Positions 23,864 to 31,953 of a stretch of 35,725 bases of DNA are shown here, one piece after another (the stretch's first letter is position 1; each line of letters begins with the position of its first letter). Where the stretch lies: the NCBI GenBank assembly GCA_000431975.1, contig HF988617.1, positions 1 through 35,725 of the forward strand, in the 5' to 3' direction. The notes under the pieces are model-generated. The model made no database searches. It worked only from the letters and a program-made list of their open reading frames with translations, and was not told where the DNA came from. The position numbers and the translations under genes are program-made. Origin of the DNA: Prevotella sp. CAG:924 (lineage in GTDB: Bacteria > Bacteroidota > Bacteroidia > Bacteroidales > Bacteroidaceae).

Positions 23864-25357
23864 ATGAAAAGACATATTTTAAGACCGCTGCTCTTTATAT
23901 TAGGCTGCGTCGCTTTCGGAGCATGTGCCGACGATGACTATACTGAGCTGAACAAGGGCGAGACTGAACTTGCCCTTACCGCAAGCGGTAACGACATAAT
24001 ACTTGATGAGGCTTCACACGCCGATAACGCGCTGACGCTGACGTGGACGACAGGAACCAATCACGGTACTGGTAACCGTATATCCTACACTCTCGAACTG
24101 GCTGAGGCCGGCACGGGCTTTGCTTCGCCGTGTGTCGTTGCAGATGAAATGACACAGCAGTACACATGGACAGCCACGACGGAAACGCTTAACTCTCTGC
24201 TCCGTGATAACTTCGGCATAAAGGCCGACAACCGTTACGCTGTTGAGGCAAGGGTAATAGCAAAAGTCGCAGGCGAAGACGATGTTCAGGTTGCTTCAAC
24301 TGAATTTAATGTGACTGCTTACGAGCCTGTTACGTCTACCCTTTATGTTACAGGTTCAGCCACAAAGGGCGGTACAGACCTGTCTAAGGCGGAGGAAATG
24401 ACACGCACTGACAACGGCCATTTCACTTATACAGGATACTTTAAGGCCGGAACTTACAAGTTTATAACTACTCTCGGTCAGGAGCTCCCTTCTTACAATC
24501 GTGCTGACGACGGCTCACTCGTGCTGCGCACGTCAGTCGACCAGCCTGACAATATGTTCGAGATAAGCGAGGAACACGACTACACGATAACCCTGAATCT
24601 GCTCGACGGCACGATAGAGACAGTAAAGTCAGACGGAGTGAAGCCGCCTTACGACCACATATATTTCGTCGGCGACGAGAACAGTTGGGGATTCGATGAG
24701 ATGACACAAGATCCGCTTGACCCGTTCCTCTTCCGTTATGGACACGTATTTACGGTAGGCAAGGAGTTCAAGTTCGGCACGCAGAGCGGCAGTTGGGAGA
24801 ACATGTACAAGGCAACTCAGGCCAACGCGCCTTATACTGACAGCTCGGTTGCGTTCGTTACGGGCTTCGATCCTGACAACAAATGGTACCTCAACGCAGA
24901 CGAGACAGGCAAGGCTTACAAGATATGTCTTGACATCCGTTCGGGCAAGGAACGCATGCTGATGGCTCCGTTCACACCTTATGAGAACATCTGGCTGGTA
25001 GGTGACGCTACTCCGGGCGGCTGGTCGCTCGACGACTCTGCGCCTATGACCAGAGACGAGTCAAATCCTTATGTAATGACTTGGACAGGAACGCTCAACA
25101 CAGGCGAGCTGAAATTTACCTGCGACAGGGACGGCAGCTGGAACGGAGCTTGGTTTATGTCTGCTACAAACGGTGCTGCGCCGACAGGAAAAGAGGAGAA
25201 GGCTCTCTTCATTGACAAGAGCAGCAGTGCCCTCAAGTCGCAATATCTGACGGTAGATGTTGGCAGTGTCGACAATAAGTGGAAGATAACAGAGGCCGGT
25301 ACTTATAAGATAACACTCAACCAGCTGACCGAAACAATAACAATAGCAAAACAATAA
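23864..25357 (+). CDS. SusE/SusF-like surface glycan-binding lipoprotein
   Basis: The protein has 497 residues. The lipobox (VAFGAC, Cys21) is followed by ADDDYTE, an acidic stretch that suits the surface-export signal of Bacteroidota lipoproteins. An N-terminal SusE-like immunoglobulin-type domain (about 30-155) precedes three repeated starch-binding-like modules that open with LYVTGSATKGG, IYFVGDENSWGF and IWLVGDATPGGW (about 161, 268 and 375). Three modules resemble SusF (three) more than SusE (two). There is no enzyme motif, so it should only bind glycan at the surface and hold it near GH66 and SusCD. It ends four bases before the GH66 gene. Only one such protein is present, unlike the Bacteroides starch locus. 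Confidence 0.9.
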   Translation: MKRHILRPLLFILGCVAFGACADDDYTELNKGETELALTASGNDIILDEASHADNALTLTWTTGTNHGTGNRISYTLELAEAGTGFASPCVVADEMTQQYTWTATTETLNSLLRDNFGIKADNRYAVEARVIAKVAGEDDVQVASTEFNVTAYEPVTSTLYVTGSATKGGTDLSKAEEMTRTDNGHFTYTGYFKAGTYKFITTLGQELPSYNRADDGSLVLRTSVDQPDNMFEISEEHDYTITLNLLDGTIETVKSDGVKPPYDHIYFVGDENSWGFDEMTQDPLDPFLFRYGHVFTVGKEFKFGTQSGSWENMYKATQANAPYTDSSVAFVTGFDPDNKWYLNADETGKAYKICLDIRSGKERMLMAPFTPYENIWLVGDATPGGWSLDDSAPMTRDESNPYVMTWTGTLNTGELKFTCDRDGSWNGAWFMSATNGAAPTGKEEKALFIDKSSSALKSQYLTVDVGSVDNKWKITEAGTYKITLNQLTETITIAKQ

Positions 25358-25361
25358 GAAA

Positions 25362-27140
25362 ATGAGAAAGATTATATATTCAGTCGTAGCGTTGCTTGCG
25401 CTATGGTCGTGCAATGATGACGACAACGTTACAGCAAAGCCCGGTGTAGACATTATAGGCGAAGTTACCGACGTGGTAAAGGTTTGCGCTGACCTTACTG
25501 TAAACCTCTCAACTGACAAGGCTTGCTATAAGCCCGGCGAGACAGTTACATTCACTGCAACCGGCGACATTCCCGCTGGAGCCAAGGTGCGCTACCGCAC
25601 TCAGACAGAGGTGGTGGACGAGCAGCCTGTAAGCGGCGGCTCATGGACATGGACAGCACCGGCAACAGACTTTACCGGTTATCTTGCCGATGTCTATACA
25701 ACCGGCGCTGACGGCACCGAGATCGTACTCGGAACAATAGGAGTCGACGTATCGAGCGACTGGACACGTTTCCCGCGATACGGCTTTGTGGCAACATTCG
25801 ACCAGTCAAAGACCGCCGACGGCGTGATTGAGGACGAAATGGCATATCTCAATCGCTGCCACATCAACGGAGTGCAGTTTCAGGACTGGCACAACAAGCA
25901 CCACTGGCCGCTGGGCGGCACGCGCGATAGTCTTGATGAGGTGTATAAGGACATAGCCAACCGCGATGTCTACACATCGGTTATTAAGAAATACATTGAC
26001 GTGCAGCACTCTTACGGCATGAAGTCGATGTTCTACAATCTTTGCTTCGGAGCCCTTTCTGACGCCACAGCCGACGGTGTTAAGGAGGAATGGTATCTGT
26101 TCAAGGACACCAAGCATACCACAAAGGACAAGCACGACCTGCCTGATACATGGAAAAGCGACATCTTCTTGGTTGACCCTTCAAACAAAGAATGGCAGAA
26201 ATACATAGGCGACAGAAACGATGACGTGTATGCCAACTTTGATTTTGACGGCTATCAGATTGATCAGCTTGGCGATCGTGGCAGTCTGTATACTTACGAC
26301 GGAGGTAAGGCAAACCTGCAACTTGGCTATGGCTCATTCATAAACGCCATGAAGGAACGTCACCCCGACAAACGTCTTGTCATGAATGCGGTAAGCAGCT
26401 TCGGCACTTACTCAATAGCTAAGACCGGCAAAGTTGACTTCCTCTATAATGAGCTTTGGGACAGTGAAAGCTCTTTCAGTTCATTGTGTGACATAATTCA
26501 CAATAATGAACAATACAGTCAGGGCAAGTTGCAGACGGTGTTTGCTGCCTATATGGATTACGGCAAGGAGCAGGGAAAGTTCAACACACCGGGTGTTTTG
26601 CTTACAGATGCCGTGATGTTCGCCCTCGGCGGCGCTCATCTTGAGCTTGGAGACCACATGCTCTGCCGTGAGTATTTCCCGAACAACAGTCTTGCCATGA
26701 GCGCGGAGTTGAAAGATGCCATCGTAAGATACTACGACTTCATGACCGCATACCAGAACTTGCTGCGTGGCGGAGGTGAGGAAACTGATGCCGGTGTATC
26801 TTCAACGTCAGGTGTTACGGTTGGTGCATGGCCGCCGGCACTCGGCAGCGTGGCATCGTTCGCACGTCAGGTAGGCGATAAGAAGGTTGTTCATCTGCTC
26901 AACTTCGTCAATGCCGACAATCTCAGTTGGCGCGACATGCAGGGCACAATGCCTGAGCCTGAACTCATCGAAGGCCTGCCTCTGCGTATGAAGGCAGACA
27001 AGAAGGTCAACAAGATATGGGTGGCTACGCCCGACGCACTTGGCGGAGCAGTGCAGGAACTGCCCTTCAAGCAGGCAGGCGGAGAGGTAACATTCACCGT
27101 GCCTACGCTGAAATATTGGACAATGATAGTAGTAGAATAA
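25362..27140 (+). CDS. GH66 dextranase (endo-alpha-1,6-glucanase), surface lipoprotein
   Basis: The protein has 592 residues. The lipobox (ALWSC, Cys17) followed by NDDDN suggests a surface-exposed lipoprotein. An N-terminal beta-sandwich (about 35-125) leads into the barrel (PRYGFVATFD, about residue 137 onward). The probable nucleophile is Asp301 in FDFDGYQIDQLGDRG and the acid/base Glu364 in DFLYNELWD, in order and spacing like GH66 dextranases. A C-terminal beta domain ends the chain. No large CBM35 insert is present, so a cycloisomaltooligosaccharide glucanotransferase is less likely. It would cut dextran at the cell surface into isomaltooligosaccharides for SusCD. Bacteroides dextran loci also place GH66 beside susCD. 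It is the last gene of the operon. Confidence 0.9.
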   Translation: MRKIIYSVVALLALWSCNDDDNVTAKPGVDIIGEVTDVVKVCADLTVNLSTDKACYKPGETVTFTATGDIPAGAKVRYRTQTEVVDEQPVSGGSWTWTAPATDFTGYLADVYTTGADGTEIVLGTIGVDVSSDWTRFPRYGFVATFDQSKTADGVIEDEMAYLNRCHINGVQFQDWHNKHHWPLGGTRDSLDEVYKDIANRDVYTSVIKKYIDVQHSYGMKSMFYNLCFGALSDATADGVKEEWYLFKDTKHTTKDKHDLPDTWKSDIFLVDPSNKEWQKYIGDRNDDVYANFDFDGYQIDQLGDRGSLYTYDGGKANLQLGYGSFINAMKERHPDKRLVMNAVSSFGTYSIAKTGKVDFLYNELWDSESSFSSLCDIIHNNEQYSQGKLQTVFAAYMDYGKEQGKFNTPGVLLTDAVMFALGGAHLELGDHMLCREYFPNNSLAMSAELKDAIVRYYDFMTAYQNLLRGGGEETDAGVSSTSGVTVGAWPPALGSVASFARQVGDKKVVHLLNFVNADNLSWRDMQGTMPEPELIEGLPLRMKADKKVNKIWVATPDALGGAVQELPFKQAGGEVTFTVPTLKYWTMIVVE

Positions 27141-27200
27141 TTTATATAAGTAAAGACAGACTTTCAAATATTGCGGTCTGATAAATCATAACATTTCTAG

Positions 27201-27231
27201 AGGGTGTGTCACAAAGCACACCTTCTTTTTT
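27201..27231 (+). terminator. Hairpin after GH66; also the likely left end of an IS1182-like remnant
   Basis: GGTGTG (27203-27208) pairs with CACACC (27217-27222), followed by TTCTTTTTT. The sequence GGGTGTGTCACAAAG also looks like an insertion-sequence terminus, so it may serve as terminator, inverted repeat or both. Confidence 0.55.
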
Positions 27232-27314
27232 AGCACAAAATCCCGACTTCCATATATCGGAGCTTTGTTATAACCTAAAAATTTCGTCTCTTTGGGCATA
27301 AGATTCATATATAT

Positions 27315-27560
27315 ATGGCAAAGATACATTTTCATTCTTACATTCACAACCAAACGGTACTTTTTTCGAGAAGAATTGATGGGGATATAACAGTTGATCC
27401 GACGTGTAGGATTGATGTTTTGATTGAAAGCCTGAATCTTAATAAATTCTGAAAGTAGTATAAAGAATGCGTCCGCAGCCTTTACCACCCCAAGCTGATG
27501 ATCAAGGTCATCCTGTATGCCATATTATACTCTTGCCAGAAAATAGGAAGATTTGACGTT
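27315..27560 (+). pseudogene. IS1182-like transposase N-terminal remnant
   Basis: ATG 27315 begins MAKIHFHSYIHNQTVLFSRRIDG, close to the start of IS1182-family transposases (M-K-HF--Y---Q--LFP). After two stops near 27450, the same strand reads SLYHPKLMIKVILYAILYSCQKIGRF, matching the family's YHPRMLLKVLLYAY--IYSSRKIE block. Several residues of that block are missing and the reading frame is broken, so it is dead. A further fragment (27631-27790, GYAFDVLIYKGCHRCP) may be a later part of the same protein, with low confidence. Confidence 0.7.
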
Positions 27561-28145
27561 TCTTGATTTAACTAGACATTTTCTCTTTGTAAACGGAAAT
27601 AGTAGACCCCTTGCAGAAAGCCATCCTAAGGAAGTAGACTGTTAGGAAGAATTTGCATGGTTATGCTTTCGACGTCTTGATTTACAAGGGTTGCCATCGT
27701 TGTCCGGTTCTACTTATTGATGGCGCTTTATTAGTTCTTTGTGATGAGAGGCGACGCTGGACTCGCTTTAAGGCGTATGGAGATGGCTTGGGATAGATTG
27801 CTTTGCGCTATGGATGAGGCTTAGAGGAGTTGTCCTTTGGGCATGGCGTGAGCAGGGCGAACTGTCTCAAGGCTGATGTTCGATCTGCCCGGACATCGCC
27901 GGACATCGCCCCACGATGTTGACGGCTGTGTTAGGAGGAGATCATTGCCTGAAAGGACTTATGTCAGAGAATCTTAATTCATTCTTGATCCGGATGGGGG
28001 ATAAAATTAGAGCGCTCTCTCAGAAGTTGCGGTTAGTAGCCGTGGCGGTTGGCCTTCTCCGACGAAAAGTACAGGGCAAGGGAGGCTCTGTGCAGTGTGA
28101 GCGACCAATTTCTTGGTCAACGGCAAAAGGGCAGCCTGAAGTAGC
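27561..28145. other. Gene-poor stretch between the IS remnant and ybeY
   Basis: No supported gene was seen. A plus-strand frame from 27916 runs over the terminator and into ybeY antisense and has no family features. A tandem CGGACATCGC duplication occurs at about 27890-27909. The sequence looks like decayed coding DNA. Confidence 0.5.
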
Positions 28146-28192
28146 TAAAAAGGCGGGATACACCAGGTTGAATGGTGTTCTCCCGCCTTTTG
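28146..28192 (-). terminator. Terminator of the ruvB-coaD-ybeY unit
   Basis: AGGCGGGA...ACACC pairs with GGTGT...TCCCGCCT around a short loop. On the minus strand it is followed by a T run (plus-strand A run at 28147-28150). The plus side also ends in TTTT, so it may work both ways. Confidence 0.8.
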
Positions 28193-28225
28193 TTGGTCAA
28201 GATCGTATGGGTTGCCCCACAGTCA

Positions 28226-28663
28226 TTATTTTTGTTGTTCCTCTTCTATGTCGTGGAGCATGGCGAGGGCCTTGTTCTCGCAGTCTTCCATGATCTCGCG
28301 CTCGCCAGGTCCCTTGTCGTTGATGCCACATAGATGGAGGATACCGTGGATGATTACACGGTGAAGTTCGTCCTCATAGGTCTTGTGGAAGAGATCGGCG
28401 TTGGAGCGGACGGTGTCCAGAGAAATGACGATGTCACCGTTGATGCGGTCGCCCTCATCATAGTCAAAGGTAATGATGTCGGTGTAATAGTCGTGTCCGA
28501 GATATTGGATGTTGGTTTCCAGGATTTTCTCGTCGCTGACGAACATATAGCCGATCTCGCCTACGCGCCGTCCGTAGGAGGCTGCTACGCGCTTGATCCA
28601 TTCCGTGATCTCGCGGCGTTTGATGTCCGGCATGTCAATGCCGTCGGATTGATAAGTGATCAT
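28226..28663 (-). CDS. ybeY: Endoribonuclease YbeY (16S rRNA maturation)
   Basis: ATG at 28663 gives 145 residues; a TTG nine bases upstream is possible but less likely. YbeY is a zinc endoribonuclease for 16S rRNA 3'-end processing and ribosome quality control. The core is visible: VSDEKILETNIQYLGHDYYTDIITFDY and HGILHLCGINDKGPGE. The zinc motif has two histidines (HGILH), but the third ligand position, His in E. coli (HGTLHLLGYDH), is Asp here; to my knowledge this substitution is common in Bacteroidota. The acidic tail ends EEEQQK. It starts 11 bases after the coaD stop, so both are cotranscribed. Confidence 0.9.
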   Translation of the reverse strand: MITYQSDGIDMPDIKRREITEWIKRVAASYGRRVGEIGYMFVSDEKILETNIQYLGHDYYTDIITFDYDEGDRINGDIVISLDTVRSNADLFHKTYEDELHRVIIHGILHLCGINDKGPGEREIMEDCENKALAMLHDIEEEQQK

Positions 28664-28674
28664 ATTCTGCAATA

Positions 28675-29121
28675 TTATTTTTTCTTTGGAATCATCCAGT
28701 CCGCGTCTTTATGGAAATGGATCAGCTGTCTGACGGCGGAGCTGGAGATGCTTGTCATCGTAGGATCGGCATAGAGCAGGACGGTCTCGATGTCGCCCAG
28801 CCGGTGGTTGAAGTCGTTCTGTATGCGTTCGTACTCAAAGTCGGTGACGTTTCGCACACCCTTGACGATGTAGCGTGCACCGACGCGCTGTGCCAGATCG
28901 ATGGTGAAGTCGGAGTAGCTCGTCACTTCGATGCGCGGATCGTCAGCATAGAGGTCACGGATGGCTCTGACGCGTTCTTCGAGGGAGAACATACATTGTT
29001 TGCCGGGGTTGTCGCCCACGCCGATGACAAGTCGGTCGAAGAGGCCGACAGCACGCCGCACGATATTATCGTGTCCGATAGTGAAAGGATCGAACGATCC
29101 TACGAATAATCCGGTTTTCAT
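28675..29121 (-). CDS. coaD: Pantetheine-phosphate adenylyltransferase
   Basis: The protein has 148 residues, near the usual size. It catalyses transfer of AMP from ATP to 4'-phosphopantetheine, the fourth step of coenzyme A synthesis, in the cytoplasm. The nucleotidyltransferase motif is complete: GSFDPFTIGHDNI (residues 8-20), then IVKGVRNVTDFEYE in the middle and the C-terminal ISSSAVRQL that binds ATP. It lies between ruvB (72 bases upstream, no promoter box seen) and ybeY, reading in the same direction, which suggests one transcript from the ruvB promoter. Confidence 0.95.
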   Translation of the reverse strand: MKTGLFVGSFDPFTIGHDNIVRRAVGLFDRLVIGVGDNPGKQCMFSLEERVRAIRDLYADDPRIEVTSYSDFTIDLAQRVGARYIVKGVRNVTDFEYERIQNDFNHRLGDIETVLLYADPTMTSISSSAVRQLIHFHKDADWMIPKKK

Positions 29122-29193
29122 CGTTTACTTTCTTCTGAGAGGATGATGACACAGGGTAGGAGAGCCTGTCTGTCAGGATTTCGGCCCTGTTGC

Positions 29194-30228
29194 CTATTCA
29201 AATAGATTCTGTTGCATGATGTTGCCCTGATAAGGGTTTCTTCCGAGGTGCTCGTAAGCCAGTGGGGTGACCATTCGTCCGCGGGGTGTCCGCTTGATGA
29301 ATCCCTCCATGATGAGGTAAGGCTCATATACATCCTCCACAGTGCCGGCGTCCTCTCCGATGGCCGTGGCGATGGTCGATATGCCGACCGGACCACCGCG
29401 GAACTTGTCAATGATCGTCAGCAGTATTCTGTTGTCGATCTCGTCAAGGCCATATTCGTCGATATGGAGTGCCTGAAGGGCTATCTGTGCGATGGAGTTG
29501 GTGATGGTGCCGTTGCCTTTCACCTGTGCGAAGTCGCGCACGCGACGCAGCAGGCCATTGGCGATACGTGGCGTGCCTCGCGAGCGGCGTGCTATCTCGA
29601 TGGCGGCATCGTCCTCGATAGGCACTTGTAGGAGTCTGGCCGACCGTGTGATGATCTTTTTCAGTGTCTCGGGATCATAGTATTCCAGGTGCATGTTGAT
29701 GCCGAAGCGGGCACGGAGGGGGGCGGTCAGCATGCCGCTTCGTGTCGTCGCACCGATGAGCGTGAAGGGATTGAGGTCAAGCTGGATGGAGCGTGCCGAT
29801 GGTCCCTTGTCGATCATGATGTCGATGCGGTAGTCCTCCATGGCTGAATAGAGATATTCTTCCACGACAGGCTGCAGACGGTGGATCTCGTCGATGAAGA
29901 GCACGTCGTTGGGTTCCAGTGAGGTGAGTATGCCGGCCAAGTCACCCGGTTTGTCCAGCACGGGCCCGCTGGTGATCTTGAATCCCACGCCGAGCTCGTT
30001 GGCAATGATATTGCTCAGCGTGGTCTTGCCCAGTCCCGGAGGTCCATAGAGCAGGGTGTGGTCGAGGGGCTCGTGACGGTATTTGGCAGCCTCGACGAAG
30101 ATGCTGAGGTTCTCCACTACTTGCTGCTGGCCGTTGAAGTCGGCGAAGCGTAGTGGGCGAAGTGCGTTCTCAAAGTCGCGCTCCTCTTTAGTCACGTTTT
30201 CCTCGCGTATATCGAAGTCGTCTGTCAT
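29194..30228 (-). CDS. ruvB: Holliday junction branch migration ATPase RuvB
   Basis: The protein has 344 residues. It is the AAA+ motor that drives branch migration of Holliday junctions with RuvA. Walker A GPPGLGKT is at residues 62-69 and Walker B VLFIDEIH at 109-116. Sensor 1 is in FTLIGATTRSGMLTAPLRARFG, with the arginine finger nearby. The C-terminal winged helix (GGPVGISTIATAIGEDAGTVEDVYEPYLIMEGFIKRTPRGRM) is complete. ruvA is not in the window, which is common in this phylum. Its promoter is part of a symmetric divergent pair with the HAD gene; the leader would be only about 10 bases. Confidence 0.97.
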   Translation of the reverse strand: MTDDFDIREENVTKEERDFENALRPLRFADFNGQQQVVENLSIFVEAAKYRHEPLDHTLLYGPPGLGKTTLSNIIANELGVGFKITSGPVLDKPGDLAGILTSLEPNDVLFIDEIHRLQPVVEEYLYSAMEDYRIDIMIDKGPSARSIQLDLNPFTLIGATTRSGMLTAPLRARFGINMHLEYYDPETLKKIITRSARLLQVPIEDDAAIEIARRSRGTPRIANGLLRRVRDFAQVKGNGTITNSIAQIALQALHIDEYGLDEIDNRILLTIIDKFRGGPVGISTIATAIGEDAGTVEDVYEPYLIMEGFIKRTPRGRMVTPLAYEHLGRNPYQGNIMQQNLFE

Positions 30229-30241
30229 CTCTGTTATTTTT

Positions 30242-30308
30242 GTGCAAAGATACGGAAAAGATCTCTAATGTAGGGAATTGGCGTTCCCGTTTTTTCGTAT
30301 CTTTGCAC
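30242..30308. promoter_or_regulatory. Symmetric divergent promoters of ruvB and the HAD gene
   Basis: GTGCAAAGATAC (30242-30253) and GTATCTTTGCAC (30297-30308) form a perfect 12-bp inverted repeat 43 bases apart. Each arm contains a TATCTTTG -7 box facing outward. The -33 zones of both promoters fall in the same middle segment (around 30271-30280), so two polymerases would compete. Confidence 0.75.
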
Positions 30309-30310
30309 GC

Positions 30311-31051
30311 ATGAACGATTTCAGGAATACAATACGGGCTGTTGCCTTTGATGCCGACGATACGCTGTGGGACTGCCAGGGATATTTTGACAAGGTGGAG
30401 GAAGCCTACAGTGAGGTGCTTGCTCCCTATGCCGATGCGGCGACGGTGAGTCAGGCGCTGTTTCGCACGGAGTGCCGCAACGTGCCTCTGACGGGTTACG
30501 GATCGAAGGCTTTCGCCCTCTCGCTCATTGAGAATGCCGTCAGTGTGAGCAACGGCCAAGTGAAAGGCGAGGAGATTATGAGGATACTCGAATTGGGGTA
30601 TTCGCTGTTGAGGCTTCCGGCAACACCGCTACCGGGAGTGGAGTCCACGCTCAAGGCCCTGCACGCACAGTTGGCAACGGATGGAAAAGCGCAGGCTGGC
30701 CGGGAGAGACGTTGCTATAAGCTGGCTGTATTTACCAAGGGTGAGTTGTTGGATCAGGAGAATAAGCTCCATCGTTCAGGCCTTTACGATCTGTTCGATG
30801 TCGTGGCCATCTGTAGTGACAAGACACGGGAGAGCTTTCTGCGCCTTTGCCACGAGCTGGATGTAGAGCCGTCCGGGCTATGTATGGTGGGCAATTCACT
30901 GAAAAGCGACATCGCGCCGGCGCTCGCCATCGGCGCCAAGGCCATTCATATTCCGTTCTTTACCACGTGGAAGCACGAGGAGGCGGAGCCGATCGACGAT
31001 CCTCGGCTTCGTACGATCAGTAAGTTTGAGGACTTGCTGACATTGTTGTAG
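30311..31051 (+). CDS. HAD superfamily phosphatase
   Basis: ATG 30311 gives 246 residues; the longer frame from 30278 overlaps the promoter and was not used. Motif I FDADDTLWD has the nucleophile Asp14 and Asp16 (DxDxT). Motif II is LAVFTKGELLDQENKL with Thr/Lys, and the last motif GNSLKSDIAPALAIGAKAIHIPF carries the metal-binding Asp. The cap is the small helical C1 type. Relatives dephosphorylate sugar phosphates or nucleotides; the substrate is not visible. A short non-conserved insert lies in the cap (TDGKAQAGRERR). It is divergent from ruvB, and its -7 box is five bases before the ATG. Confidence 0.85.
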   Translation: MNDFRNTIRAVAFDADDTLWDCQGYFDKVEEAYSEVLAPYADAATVSQALFRTECRNVPLTGYGSKAFALSLIENAVSVSNGQVKGEEIMRILELGYSLLRLPATPLPGVESTLKALHAQLATDGKAQAGRERRCYKLAVFTKGELLDQENKLHRSGLYDLFDVVAICSDKTRESFLRLCHELDVEPSGLCMVGNSLKSDIAPALAIGAKAIHIPFFTTWKHEEAEPIDDPRLRTISKFEDLLTLL

Positions 31052-31301
31052 TTTCAGGAAAGGTATGTATGGGACTTGTGATGACACGGCCGGACGGAAT
31101 AGTGGTAAGGATCCCGCCCATCCTCCGGCGACTGTCTGACGGCCTTTCCATTGATGAATGCCTTTGCCTTTGATAGCCGGACGTGCCGGGATACCTCCTT
31201 GCGGACTACCTCATCAAACAGGGTATCCGTTGACGATAGGGCAGCGTCTGCTCGCTTAGGTGATAAGGCAGCGTATGGTTTGAATCACGTTTATAAAAAC
31301 A
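31052..31301. other. Intergenic gap between two convergent units
   Basis: A plus-strand frame (31151-31357) runs into the hairpin at 31302-31346 and has no recognisable features. No gene is supported here. Confidence 0.5.
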
Positions 31302-31346
31302 TTCGGGAAACATTTTCTGTACATTGGGCAGAAAATGTTTCCCGAA
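31302..31346 (-). terminator. Perfect 18-bp hairpin between convergent genes
   Basis: 31302-31319 pairs without mismatch with 31329-31346 around a nine-base loop. On the minus strand it is followed by TGTTTTTA, so it probably ends the TlpA-like/Nudix transcript; it may also stop the HAD transcript from the other side. Confidence 0.65.
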
Positions 31347-31395
31347 GATATCTTTAGAGATCAATTGTCATGTAGTCTTGTCCGGCCGTCGGTTC

Positions 31396-31953
31396 TCACA
31401 AGGTGTCTTTCCGTTTGCCGGCCGCCGGCTTGTTCTTCCATTCCTCAGCGAATCGTCTGACGCCGTGACGTATGGATCGTAGACCGAACAGCTCATAGGG
31501 CAGGCTGCTGATAGCCATCCATTGGCAGTCGGCTGCATCGTCGGCAGCTTTGAGGGGCGACAGGTCATGAACTTCGCAGAAGAAAAAACTGTCGAGCGTG
31601 AAGATGTTGATTCCCGAATAGGGATAGACATTGGGCTGTGAGAAGAGATACTTGGCCTTGTCGACAGTCAGTCCGGTCTCTTCCAGCACTTCACGTCTGA
31701 CACCCTCCTCGGCCGTCTCGCCGATTTCTGAAAAGCCGCCGGGGAGATCCAGCGTACCCTTAGCCGGCTCGCGGCCTCGGGTGAGCACGAGCAGCTCATC
31801 GTTCTCATTGACGATGAGGGCCACATAGGCAGCGGAAGCATTCATGAAATATTCGAAGCCACAGTTGCCGCACCGCTTGCTCTGCGGTGAGGATTCTGTG
31901 AAGTCGCTGCTGCCGCATCGTGGGCAATATTTGAATTTCTCGAGTGGGTGCAT
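31396..31953 (-). CDS. Nudix hydrolase with N-terminal zinc ribbon
   Basis: The protein has 185 residues. A zinc ribbon at the start (Cys10, Cys13, Cys28, Cys31: CPRCG, CGNCG) precedes a complete Nudix box at residues 73-95 (Gly73, Glu79, Arg87, Glu88, Glu91, Glu92, Gly94). It hydrolyses a nucleoside diphosphate linked to another group. The ribbon recalls NudC-type NADH pyrophosphatases, but the SQPWPFPxS motif of NudC was not seen (SQPNVYPYSG stands at that place), so the substrate is open. The start ATG shares one base with the TGA of the upstream lipoprotein gene (TGATG), which predicts translational coupling. Confidence 0.88.
   Translation of the reverse strand: MHPLEKFKYCPRCGSSDFTESSPQSKRCGNCGFEYFMNASAAYVALIVNENDELLVLTRGREPAKGTLDLPGGFSEIGETAEEGVRREVLEETGLTVDKAKYLFSQPNVYPYSGINIFTLDSFFFCEVHDLSPLKAADDAADCQWMAISSLPYELFGLRSIRHGVRRFAEEWKNKPAAGKRKDTL

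Noticed and set aside
13302..27188. A 13-base direct repeat GTCTGATAAATCA at 13302-13314 and 27176-27188, flanking the polysaccharide locus like attachment sites
   Set aside because: In 35 kb several 13-base matches are expected by chance, more so in AT-rich gaps. No integrase gene is present.
27916..28293. 125-codon plus-strand frame before ybeY
   Set aside because: It runs through the ybeY terminator and into ybeY antisense, and shows no family features.
31151..31357. 68-codon plus-strand frame after the HAD gene
   Set aside because: It includes the perfect 18-bp hairpin and has no start signal or known motif.
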